A stretch of DNA of 64,000 nucleotides from Lujinxingia vulgaris (GTDB lineage: Bacteria > Myxococcota_A > Bradymonadia > Bradymonadales > Bradymonadaceae), in the NCBI RefSeq assembly GCF_007997005.1, contig NZ_VOSL01000011.1:22676-86675 (forward strand), read 5' to 3'. Shown here piece by piece: positions 9,356 to 18,124 of this stretch; position 1 is the stretch's first letter, and each line of letters starts with the position of its first letter. The position numbers and the translations under genes were made by a program. A model generated the notes under the pieces. It saw only the letters and a program-made list of their open reading frames with translations. It was not told the origin of the DNA and searched no databases.

Positions 9356-10567
9356 ATGCCTGTCTTTGTCTGGGAAGGAACCAACCGCTCCGGCGAAGCC
9401 CGTAAGGGTCAGATGAACGCCAGCAACGCCGAAGAGGTGGAGCAGCGTCTTCGCCAGCAGGAGATCAACGTCTCCAAAGTGAAGAAGAAGGCCTCCAAGA
9501 GCTTCAACTTCAAGGGAGCCTCGCGCGTTCCTCAAGACAACCTGGTGATCTTCACCCGTCAGTTCGCCACGATGATCGACGCCGGCCTGCCCCTGGTGCA
9601 GTGCCTGGAGCTGCTCGGCGCCAACGAGCCTCATAAAGGCTTCCAGCGCATCATCGCCGAGATCCGCAAAGATATTGAGTCGGGCTCGACCCTCTCCGAC
9701 TCCATGGCCAAACATCCCGGCGCCTTCGACAACCTCTACGTCAGCCTGGTCGCCGCCGGTGAGGTCGCCGGTATCCTCGATACGGTCATGAACCGCCTGG
9801 CCATGCAGATCGAGAAGTCCCAGAAGCTGCGCCGGCGCATCAAAGGGGCGTTTACGTACCCGACCATCGTTGTCGTCATCGCGATCGTGATCCTCATCGG
9901 CATGCTCTACAAGATCATCCCGACCTTCGCCGCGATGTTCGCCGACATGGGCGGCGGCGCCGAGCTCCCCGCGCCGACGCGTTTTGTGATGGCGCTCTCG
10001 GAGTTCGTGCAGGCCTACTTCCTCTACATCGTCGGCGGCATGATCGGCTTTGGCGTCACGGTCAAAACGCTGATGGGCTACCAGCCCACTCGCGCGGTGA
10101 TCGATGACGTGCTGCTGAAAGTTCCCGTCTTCGGTGACCTTCTGCAAAAGACCGCCGTCGCGCGCTTTACCCGCACCCTGGGCACCATGGTGTCCTCCGG
10201 CGTTCCCATCGTCGACAGCCTGGAGATCGTGGCAAAAACCGCCGGCAACATGACCATCCAGAAGGCCATCTTCTATGTGCGCGAGCGCATCAGCGAGGGT
10301 CAGAACATGGTCGACCCGCTCATGGAGACGGGCATCTTCCCGAAGATGGTCGTGCAGATGATCGGCGTCGGTGAGGCCACCGGTGCGCTCGACACCATGC
10401 TCAACAAGATCGCCGACTTCTACGAAGACGAAGTCGACGTGGCCGTCGAAGGCATGACCGCACTCATTGAGCCCATCATGATGGTCGGCCTGGGTGGGAT
10501 GGTCGGCGGGATGCTCATCTCGATGTACCTGCCAATCTTCGAGATGGCCGGTAACATTCAGCAATAA
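9356..10567 (+). CDS. pilC: Type IV pilus inner-membrane platform protein PilC
   Basis: Platform protein that couples the PilB/PilT motors to pilin. The 403 residues form two repeated T2SSF cytoplasmic helical bundles (starting near FTRQFATMIDAGLPLVQCLE and FTRTLGTMVSSGVPIVDSLE) separated and followed by membrane helices (IVVVIAIVILIGMLYKIIPT and the C-terminal LGGMVGGMLISMYLPIFEMA). The motif VAAGEVAGILD is repeated as IGVGEATGALD in the second half, as expected for the duplicated GEXXG element. Length is the family norm. Confidence 0.96.
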   Translation: MPVFVWEGTNRSGEARKGQMNASNAEEVEQRLRQQEINVSKVKKKASKSFNFKGASRVPQDNLVIFTRQFATMIDAGLPLVQCLELLGANEPHKGFQRIIAEIRKDIESGSTLSDSMAKHPGAFDNLYVSLVAAGEVAGILDTVMNRLAMQIEKSQKLRRRIKGAFTYPTIVVVIAIVILIGMLYKIIPTFAAMFADMGGGAELPAPTRFVMALSEFVQAYFLYIVGGMIGFGVTVKTLMGYQPTRAVIDDVLLKVPVFGDLLQKTAVARFTRTLGTMVSSGVPIVDSLEIVAKTAGNMTIQKAIFYVRERISEGQNMVDPLMETGIFPKMVVQMIGVGEATGALDTMLNKIADFYEDEVDVAVEGMTALIEPIMMVGLGGMVGGMLISMYLPIFEMAGNIQQ

Positions 10568-10590
10568 TTTCGGCTCCCCCCTCGCCACCT

Positions 10591-12312
10591 ATGCCACCGA
10601 CGCGCGACCGACAGCGCGACCGCCTCAAAGGCCTCCTGGTCTTTCGGGTGGTCCTGGTCACACTCTTCCTGGGGAGCGCGGTGGCGCTTGATGTGCGCAC
10701 CTTTGCCAGCGCCTCCGAGCCACGAAACCTCACGCTGCTCGGCCTCATCGTGGGCACCTACGTGCTCACGATCGCCCACGCCCTGGCGCTGCGTCAGAAG
10801 CTCAAAACCCAGACCCTGGCCTGGGCCCAGATCCTGGGCGATCTGGGCGTGACCACCATCCTGGCGCTGGTCTCCGGGGGCTTCGACAGCCTCTTTCTCT
10901 TCTTTTTCCACTTCACCATCATCAACGCCGCGATCGTGTTGGGGCGCGTGGGTGGGCTCGTGGCCTCGGGCATCACGGTGCTCTCGCTCTGCTACCTGGC
11001 GCTGATCAGCGCCGGGGCGCTGCCCCACCCCATCTTAAGCGAGCCCCCGGCGCTGCGCGCCTGGGGCACGGTCGCCTACGAGGTCGTCGTCAACAGCGTC
11101 GGCGGCATCATGATCGCCGTACTCGCCGGACACCTGGCCGAGCGCCTCGGTGAGGCGACAGAAGCGCTGGAGCGCCGCGACATCGATCTTCAAGAACTTC
11201 GCGCGCTCAACGAGCACATCCTCAGCAGCCTCTCCAGCGGCCTGCTCACCGTCGACGGGCGCGGTAACGTGATCTTTATGAACCGCGCCGCCGAAGAGAT
11301 CACCGCCTGGACCTCCGAGCAGGTGCTCGGCCGCGCGCTCAGCGATCTTTTCCCCAACCTCGCCAACGCCGCCCTGGGGCCCTCTCCCGGCAAGGACCCG
11401 CGCCTGGAGAGCACCTTTGTGCGCTCCGACGGGCGCGAGGTTCATCTGGGGTTCTCCGTCTCCCCCCTGCGAAACGCCGAGGCCCGCGAGGTCGGACGCA
11501 TCATCATCTTCCAGGACTTAAGCGACATTCGAAAACTCGAAGAGCAAATGAAACGCTCAGAGCGCCTGGCCGCCGTTGGTCAACTCTCCGCGGCGATCGC
11601 CCACGAGATCCGCAACCCCCTGGCTTCGATCAGCGGCTCGGTGGAGATGCTGCGCGCCGATGACGCGATCGACGATGAGAACCAGCTGCTGATGGACATC
11701 GTCCTGCGCGAAGTCGACCGCCTCAACGGCCTCATCACCGACTTTCTGGCCTACTGCCAGCCCCGCCCCCTGCGCACCGAGCGCCGCGATCTTCGTGAAC
11801 TTCTCGACGAGCTTTTGCACCTCTACCGTTCGCAGGCCGAACGCGATCGCATTCACCTGGATGTGGATCTTACCCCCGGCCCGGAGCCCATCGAGGCGAT
11901 GCTCGACGCCGAGGCCCTGCGCCAGATCCTCTGGAACCTGCTGATCAACGCCGGCGACGCCGTGCGCGGCCTTCCGGCCGAAGATCGCCGGGTGCGGGTG
12001 GAACTCAGCGCGAGCACCATAGGCTCATACCCCGCCTGGCTCATCGCCGTGGAAGACAGCGGCGCAGGCGTCGCACCCGATCTTCGCGATCGCATCTTTG
12101 AGCCCTTCTTCACCACCAAAGACCACGGAACGGGCCTGGGGCTCGCCACAAACTTCCGCCTGGCCGAGTCCCACGGCGGCCGCATCAGCGTGGAGTCCCC
12201 CCTTCACCTGACGGGTGCGCGCTTCGAGCTGATGATTCCGGCCGCGACCGACAGCTCGCGTGAGTCATCCTCACGTCTCCCTTCCCCTGAGGCCGTCGAA
12301 GAGGCATCCTGA
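10591..12312 (+). CDS. pilS: Sensor histidine kinase PilS
   Basis: Membrane sensor of the PilS-PilR system that controls pilin transcription. The 573-residue protein has about six hydrophobic segments in the first 190 residues, a PAS domain (about 205-320; LNEHILSSLSSGLLTVDGRG), a HisKA domain with phospho-accepting His338 in AIAHEIRNPLASI, and an HATPase domain (NLLINAGDAV, DSGAGV, GTGLGLA). The four-gene pilB-T-C-S order, with pilR 44 bases downstream, supports the name. In Pseudomonas PilS senses pilin in the membrane; I infer the same here. Confidence 0.93.
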   Translation: MPPTRDRQRDRLKGLLVFRVVLVTLFLGSAVALDVRTFASASEPRNLTLLGLIVGTYVLTIAHALALRQKLKTQTLAWAQILGDLGVTTILALVSGGFDSLFLFFFHFTIINAAIVLGRVGGLVASGITVLSLCYLALISAGALPHPILSEPPALRAWGTVAYEVVVNSVGGIMIAVLAGHLAERLGEATEALERRDIDLQELRALNEHILSSLSSGLLTVDGRGNVIFMNRAAEEITAWTSEQVLGRALSDLFPNLANAALGPSPGKDPRLESTFVRSDGREVHLGFSVSPLRNAEAREVGRIIIFQDLSDIRKLEEQMKRSERLAAVGQLSAAIAHEIRNPLASISGSVEMLRADDAIDDENQLLMDIVLREVDRLNGLITDFLAYCQPRPLRTERRDLRELLDELLHLYRSQAERDRIHLDVDLTPGPEPIEAMLDAEALRQILWNLLINAGDAVRGLPAEDRRVRVELSASTIGSYPAWLIAVEDSGAGVAPDLRDRIFEPFFTTKDHGTGLGLATNFRLAESHGGRISVESPLHLTGARFELMIPAATDSSRESSSRLPSPEAVEEAS

Positions 12313-12356
12313 GGAAGACCCCGTTTCGTACGTTTACAATACGGCCCCTCAAGCTC

Positions 12357-13769
12357 ATGAGCGATCCCGCAACCGACAGCCCGGCGAGCGCCGAACTTCC
12401 CATCCTCGTCGTCGATGATGAACGCAGCATGCGTGAGTTCCTCACCGTCATGCTCAAAAAAGACGGCCACCCGGTCGAGGTCGCCGCCTGCGGCGAAGAC
12501 GCCGCCGCCCGCATCGACGCCGGCGAGCGTTTTAAGCTGGTGATGACCGACCTGAAGATGCCCGGCATCGGGGGGCTTGATGTGCTCCGCGCGATCAAAG
12601 CCGCCCAGCCCTCCTGCCAGGTCATCGTGATGACCGCCTACGCCACCGCCGAGACCGCGCTCTCAGCCATCAAGCTCGGCGCCTACGACTACATCACGAA
12701 GCCTTTTAAGATCGATGAGGCGCGCGTGGCAGTGAACCGTGCGCTGGAGAAGTTTGCGCTCGTCAGCGAGAACCTCTACCTGCGCGACGCACTCGATCAC
12801 CGCCAGGGGCTGGGGCAGCTGATTGGCGAGTCCCGGGCGATGCAGCGCGTCTTCCAGATGATCCGGCGCGTCGCCCCCACCCGCACCACCATTTTGATCC
12901 ATGGCGAGTCGGGCACGGGCAAAGAGCTCGTGGCTCGCGCCATTCACGACTTAAGCCCCAACGCCGAAGGCCCTTTTCTCCCCATCAACTGCGGCGCGAT
13001 CCCCGAAAACCTCATTGAGAGCGAGCTCTTCGGCCATAAAAAAGGCGCCTTCACCGGCGCCCACGCCGACAAAGAAGGCCTCTTTGTGGCCGCCGGCCAT
13101 GGCACGGTCTTCCTCGACGAGGTCGGCGAGCTGCCGCAATCGGTGCAGGTCAAACTTCTGCGGGTGCTGCAGGAGCGCAAAGTGCGCCCGGTGGGCGACT
13201 CGGCCGAACGCGAGGTGAGCTGTCGCATTGTGGCAGCCACCAACCGCGATCTTCGCCAGGAAGTTCAGGAGGGACGCTTTCGCGAAGACCTCTACTACCG
13301 CCTCAGCGTCATCCCGGTTGAGATGCCCCCCCTGCGCGAGCGCGGCGCCGATGTGCAACTTCTGCTGGAACATTTCCTGCACCGCTACGCCGAAGAGATC
13401 GGCAACCCCATCGAAGGCATCGACGCCCGCGCCCTGGCGATCCTCACCGCGTATGCCTACCCCGGCAACGTGCGTGAGCTGCAAAACATCGTCGAGCGCG
13501 CCGTCACGCTGGAGACCGGCTCACTGATCACCCCGGAGAGCCTTCCCTACCACCTGCAGGAAGAGAACTTCTCGCGGGTCGCCCGCCAGATCGACGTGCC
13601 CGAGGAGGGCGTCGATATGGAAAAGCTCGTCGAAGAGCTCGAGCGCAACCTCATCGCCCGCGCGCTTGAGCGCGCCGGCGGGGTCAAGACCGAGGCGGCG
13701 CGCCTGCTCAACATCAGCTTTCGCTCGCTGCGCTACCGCCTCGATAAATACGGCCTTAACGACGACTAA
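12357..13769 (+). CDS. pilR: Sigma-54-dependent response regulator PilR
   Basis: NtrC-family activator of 470 residues: receiver domain (residues about 14-130, phospho-acceptor Asp65 in MTDLKMPG, acidic pair Asp20-Asp21), AAA+ domain with Walker A GESGTGKE and the sigma-54 contact loop GAFTGA, Walker B VFLDEVGEL, and a Fis-type helix-turn-helix at the end (TEAARLLNISFRSLRYRL). It should open sigma-54 promoters; an excellent -24/-12 element lies 740 bases downstream, before pilA. Regulator and target are therefore next to each other. Confidence 0.94.
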   Translation: MSDPATDSPASAELPILVVDDERSMREFLTVMLKKDGHPVEVAACGEDAAARIDAGERFKLVMTDLKMPGIGGLDVLRAIKAAQPSCQVIVMTAYATAETALSAIKLGAYDYITKPFKIDEARVAVNRALEKFALVSENLYLRDALDHRQGLGQLIGESRAMQRVFQMIRRVAPTRTTILIHGESGTGKELVARAIHDLSPNAEGPFLPINCGAIPENLIESELFGHKKGAFTGAHADKEGLFVAAGHGTVFLDEVGELPQSVQVKLLRVLQERKVRPVGDSAEREVSCRIVAATNRDLRQEVQEGRFREDLYYRLSVIPVEMPPLRERGADVQLLLEHFLHRYAEEIGNPIEGIDARALAILTAYAYPGNVRELQNIVERAVTLETGSLITPESLPYHLQEENFSRVARQIDVPEEGVDMEKLVEELERNLIARALERAGGVKTEAARLLNISFRSLRYRLDKYGLNDD

Positions 13770-13810
13770 GCCTCAACCCTCTGCCACTCGTCACCTCAAG
13801 GAGCCCCACC

Positions 13811-14335
13811 ATGCAGACCCTCTCCCAGCGCTTCGCAACGTTCGTTCAGGCCGCCGCCCGCGTGGATCGCCGCGGCATGACCCTCGTGGAGCTGATGATC
13901 GTCGTGGCGATCGTCGGCGTGCTCGCGGCCATCGGCGGCATGAGCTACTCCAGCTACATCCGCCAGGGCAAAGTCACCCAGCTCAAGCAATACGCCATGG
14001 ACGTAGCTCGAGGTCAGGAGCAGTTCCGCGCGCGCAACAACCGCTACTACCAGCCCGACTCCGACTACAGCTCCCAGATGGCGGAGTCCGACATGCCGGA
14101 GTGGAACAACCTGCTCGAATTCAACTCCAACGTCGCAACGGGCATCACCATCATCGTGGAAGCCGACATCGGCGGGAACTGCACCATCTGCCCGGCCGGC
14201 GCCGAGCCCCTGGGCACGGGAGCCGAGAACAACCCCTGGTTCGCGGTGCTCGTCACCCAGGAAGAGCTCGGTGGCGACGCCTACCAGGCCTTCTTCACGA
14301 ACGACATGCCCGAGCCCATTGAGCTTAAGCCCTGA
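13811..14335 (+). CDS. Type IV pilin-like protein (first of two pilins)
   Basis: The 174-residue product carries a prepilin leader ending RRG before the N-methylated helix MTLVELMIVVAIVGVLAAIG, with Glu5 of the mature protein present. The leader is about 22 residues, longer than that of the main pilin downstream. The C-terminal globular part contains one Cys-Thr-Ile-Cys pair and has no long pilin-like repeats. An AAGGAG ribosome site precedes the ATG. It follows pilR by 41 bases and has no sigma-54 element of its own, so it probably reads from the pilSR transcript. It could be a minor pilin or a pseudopilin; Met rather than Phe at mature position 1 is less usual. Confidence 0.88.
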   Translation: MQTLSQRFATFVQAAARVDRRGMTLVELMIVVAIVGVLAAIGGMSYSSYIRQGKVTQLKQYAMDVARGQEQFRARNNRYYQPDSDYSSQMAESDMPEWNNLLEFNSNVATGITIIVEADIGGNCTICPAGAEPLGTGAENNPWFAVLVTQEELGGDAYQAFFTNDMPEPIELKP

Positions 14336-14349
14336 TGACGCGCCGTGGC

Positions 14350-14374
14350 GCGGGTGACAAAAATTGTCACCCGC
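14350..14374. repeat. Perfect inverted repeat between the two pilin genes
   Basis: Eleven-base arms GCGGGTGACAA / TTGTCACCCGC around loop AAA, 15 bases after the stop of the first pilin. There is no T run on the plus strand, so it is either a weak or rho-assisted terminator or a protein-binding palindrome upstream of the pilA promoter. Confidence 0.7.
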
Positions 14375-14481
14375 CCTGCCGCTGAGCGTCAGATCCGCCC
14401 TCTCCCCCTCCTGCCCCGCGCCACGGCGCCCACGTTACGAAACGCAAAATATCGCGACAATCCGGGCGAATCCGCGATTTC

Positions 14482-14507
14482 TGAACTTTTTTTGAACTTT
14501 TGTGAAC
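14482..14507 (+). promoter_or_regulatory. Three phased TGAAC repeats upstream of the pilA promoter
   Basis: TGAAC occurs at 14482-14486, 14493-14497 and 14503-14507, separated by 11 and 10 bases, each followed by T or C runs. The set ends 3 bases before the -24 element. One-turn phasing suggests repeated binding or DNA curvature; which protein binds is unknown. Confidence 0.5.
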
Positions 14508-14510
14508 CCG

Positions 14511-14526
14511 TGGCAGGGTCTTTGCT
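14511..14526 (+). promoter_or_regulatory. Sigma-54 (-24/-12) promoter of pilA
   Basis: TGGCAGGGTCTTTGCT matches the consensus TGGCAC-N5-TTGCW with exact GG/GC spacing (TGGC at 14511, TTGC at 14522). It lies 57 bases before the pilA ATG, next to the genes of the cognate activator system PilS-PilR. Confidence 0.88.
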
Positions 14527-14583
14527 CTATCGTCGTGCCGTGTTCCAGGCACGACCCTCAACCCCACGCTGAAAGGAGCGACC

Positions 14584-15258
14584 ATGTTGATGAAACTTCG
14601 CACCAACAAGAAAGGCTTCACCCTCGTTGAGCTGATGATCGTCGTCGCGATTATCGGTATCCTCGCCGCCCTCGCCATCCCGGCCTTCATCAAGTACATC
14701 AACCGCTCCAAGACGGCTGAGGCTGCCAACATCCTCTCCAACGTCTCCGGCGCGGCCAAAGGCTACTTTGAAGGCGACCAGAACTTCTCGCCGGCCGGTG
14801 GTGACCAGCCCTGGCACACTGCTTCGACCGGTGGCACGGTTGCCGATCGCGACACCCGCCCCGGTATGCCGGTTGAGCTGGCCGACAAGGTCTTCCCCGG
14901 CGGTGACGGCGTCGCGTTCACCACGCACGACAACTTCCCGATTGGTGGCGCCAAGGGTGTCCCGGACACCGACAACAGCGCGGCGCTCAACACTGCCGCC
15001 CTGCACAAGCTGAACCTGGTCCTCGAAGAGCCCACCTACTTCGGCTACCACATCCAGAGCGACGGAACCGGTGGCGACGCCACCTTCCAGGTCGCGGCTT
15101 GCCATGACTTCACCGGTACCACCGCGGCCACCACCACCTGCGACGAGACCATCACCGACTCGCACGCTGTTCTCCTCGACTGCGAAGCCGACATCGAAGA
15201 TGGCACCAACCTCGGCGCGACCTGCTTCCCCCCCTACACCCTCAACGAGTTCCTTTAA
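14584..15258 (+). CDS. pilA: Major type IV pilin PilA
   Basis: Main structural subunit of the pilus. The 224-residue precursor has a short positively charged leader MLMKLRTNKKG cut before the classic helix FTLVELMIVVAIIGILAALA (Phe1, Glu5). The globular region is rich in Gly, Thr and Asp and has Cys pairs (ACHDFTGTTAATTTC and DCEAD...ATC) that could form disulfides. It is preceded by GAAAGGAGC and its own sigma-54 promoter, and followed by a strong terminator, so it is a single-gene transcription unit as in M. xanthus. At about 213 mature residues it is similar in size to the M. xanthus pilin. Confidence 0.96.
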   Translation: MLMKLRTNKKGFTLVELMIVVAIIGILAALAIPAFIKYINRSKTAEAANILSNVSGAAKGYFEGDQNFSPAGGDQPWHTASTGGTVADRDTRPGMPVELADKVFPGGDGVAFTTHDNFPIGGAKGVPDTDNSAALNTAALHKLNLVLEEPTYFGYHIQSDGTGGDATFQVAACHDFTGTTAATTTCDETITDSHAVLLDCEADIEDGTNLGATCFPPYTLNEFL

Positions 15259-15286
15259 GACAACTCGCTTGACCTGATGTAGGCTA

Positions 15287-15330
15287 ACGAGCCACGGCCC
15301 CTTCACCGGGGCCGTGGCTCGTGTCGTTTT
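15287..15330 (+). terminator. Rho-independent terminator after pilA
   Basis: Fifteen-base perfect stem (15287-15301 with 15308-15322, GC-rich core CCACGGCCCC) with a 6-base loop TTCACC, followed by GTCGTTTT. It isolates highly expressed pilA from pilG. Confidence 0.87.
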
Positions 15331-15360
15331 AGCTTCCTCCCCCCCGGTCTTCGTCTCACG

Positions 15361-16269
15361 ATGCTGACTCTCCCCATTCGCAACAGCCTGATCTTCAGCG
15401 CGATTGTGCTCGGCGTGCTCGCTAACCTCCACCTCGGGCTGAGCCTGAACCTGGAGAGCAACGCGCGCCGTTTAAGCGAGCCCTCGCGCTACGTGTTGCC
15501 CTCCGCCGACACAATCGCCATCGCCACGCTCAACCATCGCGCGGCTGCGGCCGATGTCGTCTGGATCAACGCGCTGCTCTACGGGGCCGACCGTTTCACC
15601 CGACGCCAGAGCGCCGAAGAGGCCACCGACTACGCCAACACGATCATCGACCTCGATCCCCAATTTAAGCCGGTCTACATGTGGCATCACGCCACCCGCA
15701 CGCAATCCTCATCTCGCGTCACCTACGACGACATCGCTGCGGCCAACGCCATCCTCAAACGTGGTCTTCAGACCTTCCCCGACGAGTGGAAGTTCGCGCA
15801 GGCCATCGTCACCAACCATATCGGCCAACGCTACACCCGCACCCCCGAAGAGCATCTGGCCGATATGGAAGAGGCCTACACCTACGCCAGGCTCGGCAGC
15901 GAGATGGAAGGCGCGCCCGACGATATGATGATGCTGGCCACGAGCTTCCAGCGACGCCTGGCGAAAGCCCGCGCGGTCGTCAATGGTGACGACCCTGACG
16001 AAGCGCAGCTCGAAGCCTCCCCGGCCGAGATCGCGTACTTGATGAAAGGCTACTTCGCCGCGACCGACCCGGCCCGCCAGCAGTTTATGCTGCGCCAGCT
16101 CTACGAGCTGGGCGCCGGTGCCGAGCTGGTCGCGCGCATCGAGACCTACCGCCGGGAGTTTGAGCGCGAGCACCAACGCCGCGCCTACCTGCCTCCCGAT
16201 GTCTTTACACTGAGCGAGCCCGGGCTCTACCGTGCGCCCGGCACCCTTGAAGCCGCTGGCGATTTCTAA
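15361..16269 (+). CDS. pilG: PilG-like protein of the pilGHI module
   Basis: The 302-residue protein has one N-terminal membrane anchor (NSLIFSAIVLGVLANLHLGL, residues about 8-28) and an alpha-helical remainder with TPR-like helix pairs (ATDYANTIIDLDPQFKPVYM; ADMEEAYTYARLGSEM). In M. xanthus the gene after pilA is pilG, followed by pilH (ABC ATPase) and pilI (permease); the same three-gene order occurs here, and PilG is required there for pilus export. The name rests on synteny and topology rather than on a motif. It starts 31 bases after the pilA terminator. Confidence 0.7.
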   Translation: MLTLPIRNSLIFSAIVLGVLANLHLGLSLNLESNARRLSEPSRYVLPSADTIAIATLNHRAAAADVVWINALLYGADRFTRRQSAEEATDYANTIIDLDPQFKPVYMWHHATRTQSSSRVTYDDIAAANAILKRGLQTFPDEWKFAQAIVTNHIGQRYTRTPEEHLADMEEAYTYARLGSEMEGAPDDMMMLATSFQRRLAKARAVVNGDDPDEAQLEASPAEIAYLMKGYFAATDPARQQFMLRQLYELGAGAELVARIETYRREFEREHQRRAYLPPDVFTLSEPGLYRAPGTLEAAGDF

Positions 16270-16288
16270 AGATCGACGAGCCCTACCT

Positions 16289-17245
16289 ATGAGCGATGAG
16301 ATCGTCCTCGACGTCCAGGACGTCGCTAAAACCTACCGTGTGGGCTTTTTCCGCAAACGCGTCGACGCCGTCAAAGCCGTGAGTTTTCAGATTCGGCGCG
16401 GCGAGATTTTTGGTCTTGTCGGGCCCAACGGCGCGGGGAAATCCACGACAATCAAGATGATCACGGGGCTTGTGCGCCCTGACCGCGGGCAGGTGCGCAT
16501 CTTCGGGATGCCCTCCACCCGGGTCGCCGCACGCGCCCGCATGGGCTTTCTTCCCGAAAACCCGAACCTCTACCCTCATTTGAAGGCCGGCGAGCTCATG
16601 CGCTTCTACGGCGGCCTTCTGGGGCTCAGTCGCAAGGAATCCGATGCCCGCGCGGAGCGACTTCTGGAGCAGGTGGGCCTCGGGCACGCGCTGGACCGCC
16701 CTATCTCCAAGTTCTCCAAAGGCATGAAGCAGCGCGCGGGCATCGCCCAGGCGCTCCTGGGCGACCCGGAGTTCGTGGTGCTCGACGAGCCCCAGTCCGG
16801 CCTCGACCCCATCGGTCGCCGCGAGATCCGTGACCTGGTCGTCGATCTGCGACGCCAGGGCAAAACGATCCTCTTCTGCAGCCACATTCTGCCCGACGTC
16901 GAAGACATCTGCGACCGCGTCACCCTGGTGCATCAGGGCCAGGTGCGCGAGACGGGGTATATCCACGAGCTGCTCAACCCCGATGTGCTGCGCTACGAGC
17001 TCTTCGCGCGCCGCTGGACCCCCGAGCTCACCGACACCCTGGGTGATCGGGTGCTGCAACGCTTCGATATTGGCGAGGTCAGCCGCGTCGACCTCCGGGG
17101 CGACATCGATCTGGAAGAGACGCTCGCTCTCATCGCCTCGGCCGGCGCCCGCGTCGAGAGCCTGCAGCCGCAGAAACAACGCCTCGAAGACGTCTTCATC
17201 CGCGACACCAGCGACACCACCGAAACCTCGGAGGCTCGCCCATGA
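16289..17245 (+). CDS. pilH: ABC transporter ATP-binding protein PilH
   Basis: The 318-residue ATPase has Walker A GPNGAGKST, signature FSKGMKQR, Walker B FVVLDEP and H-loop FCSH, with a C-terminal extension of about 80 residues. It lies between pilG and the permease gene, whose start overlaps its stop by 4 bases (ATGA), and is named from the identical M. xanthus order. Its role there is in pilus assembly or export, not fully defined. The frame is open from 16232 but the ATG at 16289 follows the pilG stop and begins the conserved domain. Confidence 0.82.
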   Translation: MSDEIVLDVQDVAKTYRVGFFRKRVDAVKAVSFQIRRGEIFGLVGPNGAGKSTTIKMITGLVRPDRGQVRIFGMPSTRVAARARMGFLPENPNLYPHLKAGELMRFYGGLLGLSRKESDARAERLLEQVGLGHALDRPISKFSKGMKQRAGIAQALLGDPEFVVLDEPQSGLDPIGRREIRDLVVDLRRQGKTILFCSHILPDVEDICDRVTLVHQGQVRETGYIHELLNPDVLRYELFARRWTPELTDTLGDRVLQRFDIGEVSRVDLRGDIDLEETLALIASAGARVESLQPQKQRLEDVFIRDTSDTTETSEARP

Positions 17246-18027
17246 TCCGCACTCTGCGACAGATCGACGCCTTCGCCCGCAATGCCCTGCTTGAGGGCCT
17301 GCGCAACAAAGTCCTTTATGCGGTGCTCGTCGCCGCGCTCGCCGCATTGGGCGCGGCCAGCGCCTTCGGCGCGCTGAGCCTGCACCAGGAAGAGCGCCTC
17401 TTTAACAACCTGGTCTTTGCCATCGGGCACCTCTTTCTGGTGGCGCTGGCGATCTACCAGGGGGTCAACGCGCTGCACCGCGAGATCGACTCGAAGACGA
17501 TCTTCACCGTGCTCTCCAAACCCGTCACCCGCGCGTCCTTTCTCATCGGGAAGTTTATGGCCAGCGTGGGCATCCTGACGGTGTGCTGGGCGCTGATGTT
17601 TGGTGCCAAAGCGCTCACCGCGCTCGCGCTGGGCTACGAGGTGGGCGCGCTACACCTGGCGACCTACGCAGGCTCCTTGATGCAGCTTGTGCTGGTGCTC
17701 GCGCTGGCGTTTTTCTTCAGCGCCTTCTCCGGCCCCCTCTTAAGCGCGCTCTTCACCTTCGGGCTCTTTGTGGTCGGAAGCCTCACCCCGCAGCTGGCCG
17801 ACGCCTCGCGCCAGTTTGCCAATGAGGGGAACCCCCTTCATCTGATCCTCGACGCGACGCTCTATGTGATCCCCGACCTGGAGAAGCTCAACCTCTCCTA
17901 TGAGCTCGCCACCGGCATCGAGGTGGGCTGGGGTTATCTGGTGCACGCCCTGCTCTACACCGGCGTGACCTCCGGACTCTTGCTGGGCTTTGGCTACCTG
18001 ATCTTCGCTCGCCGCGACTTCGCCTGA
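17242..18027 (+). CDS. pilI: ABC transporter permease PilI
   Basis: Membrane partner of PilH: 261 residues, about six membrane segments (VLYAVLVAALAALGAASAFG; HLFLVALAIYQGVNAL; LVLVLALAFFFSAFSGPLLS; YLVHALLYTGVTSGLLLGFG). The motif REIDSKTIFTVLSKPVTRASF is typical of the ABC2_membrane_2/5 permeases of the NosY group. It ends the pil cluster; no prepilin peptidase (pilD) or secretin genes (pilMNOPQ) are present in this window, so they must be elsewhere. Confidence 0.8.
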   Translation: MIRTLRQIDAFARNALLEGLRNKVLYAVLVAALAALGAASAFGALSLHQEERLFNNLVFAIGHLFLVALAIYQGVNALHREIDSKTIFTVLSKPVTRASFLIGKFMASVGILTVCWALMFGAKALTALALGYEVGALHLATYAGSLMQLVLVLALAFFFSAFSGPLLSALFTFGLFVVGSLTPQLADASRQFANEGNPLHLILDATLYVIPDLEKLNLSYELATGIEVGWGYLVHALLYTGVTSGLLLGFGYLIFARRDFA

Positions 18028-18124
18028 GCAGTCGCCACACATCGCCGTCGAAGACCTTGCGAATCGGGGTGGGGTGTTTATCGTCGGGCCACTCTTTGTG
18101 CCCTGTCGACGATGGAGATGCCCC

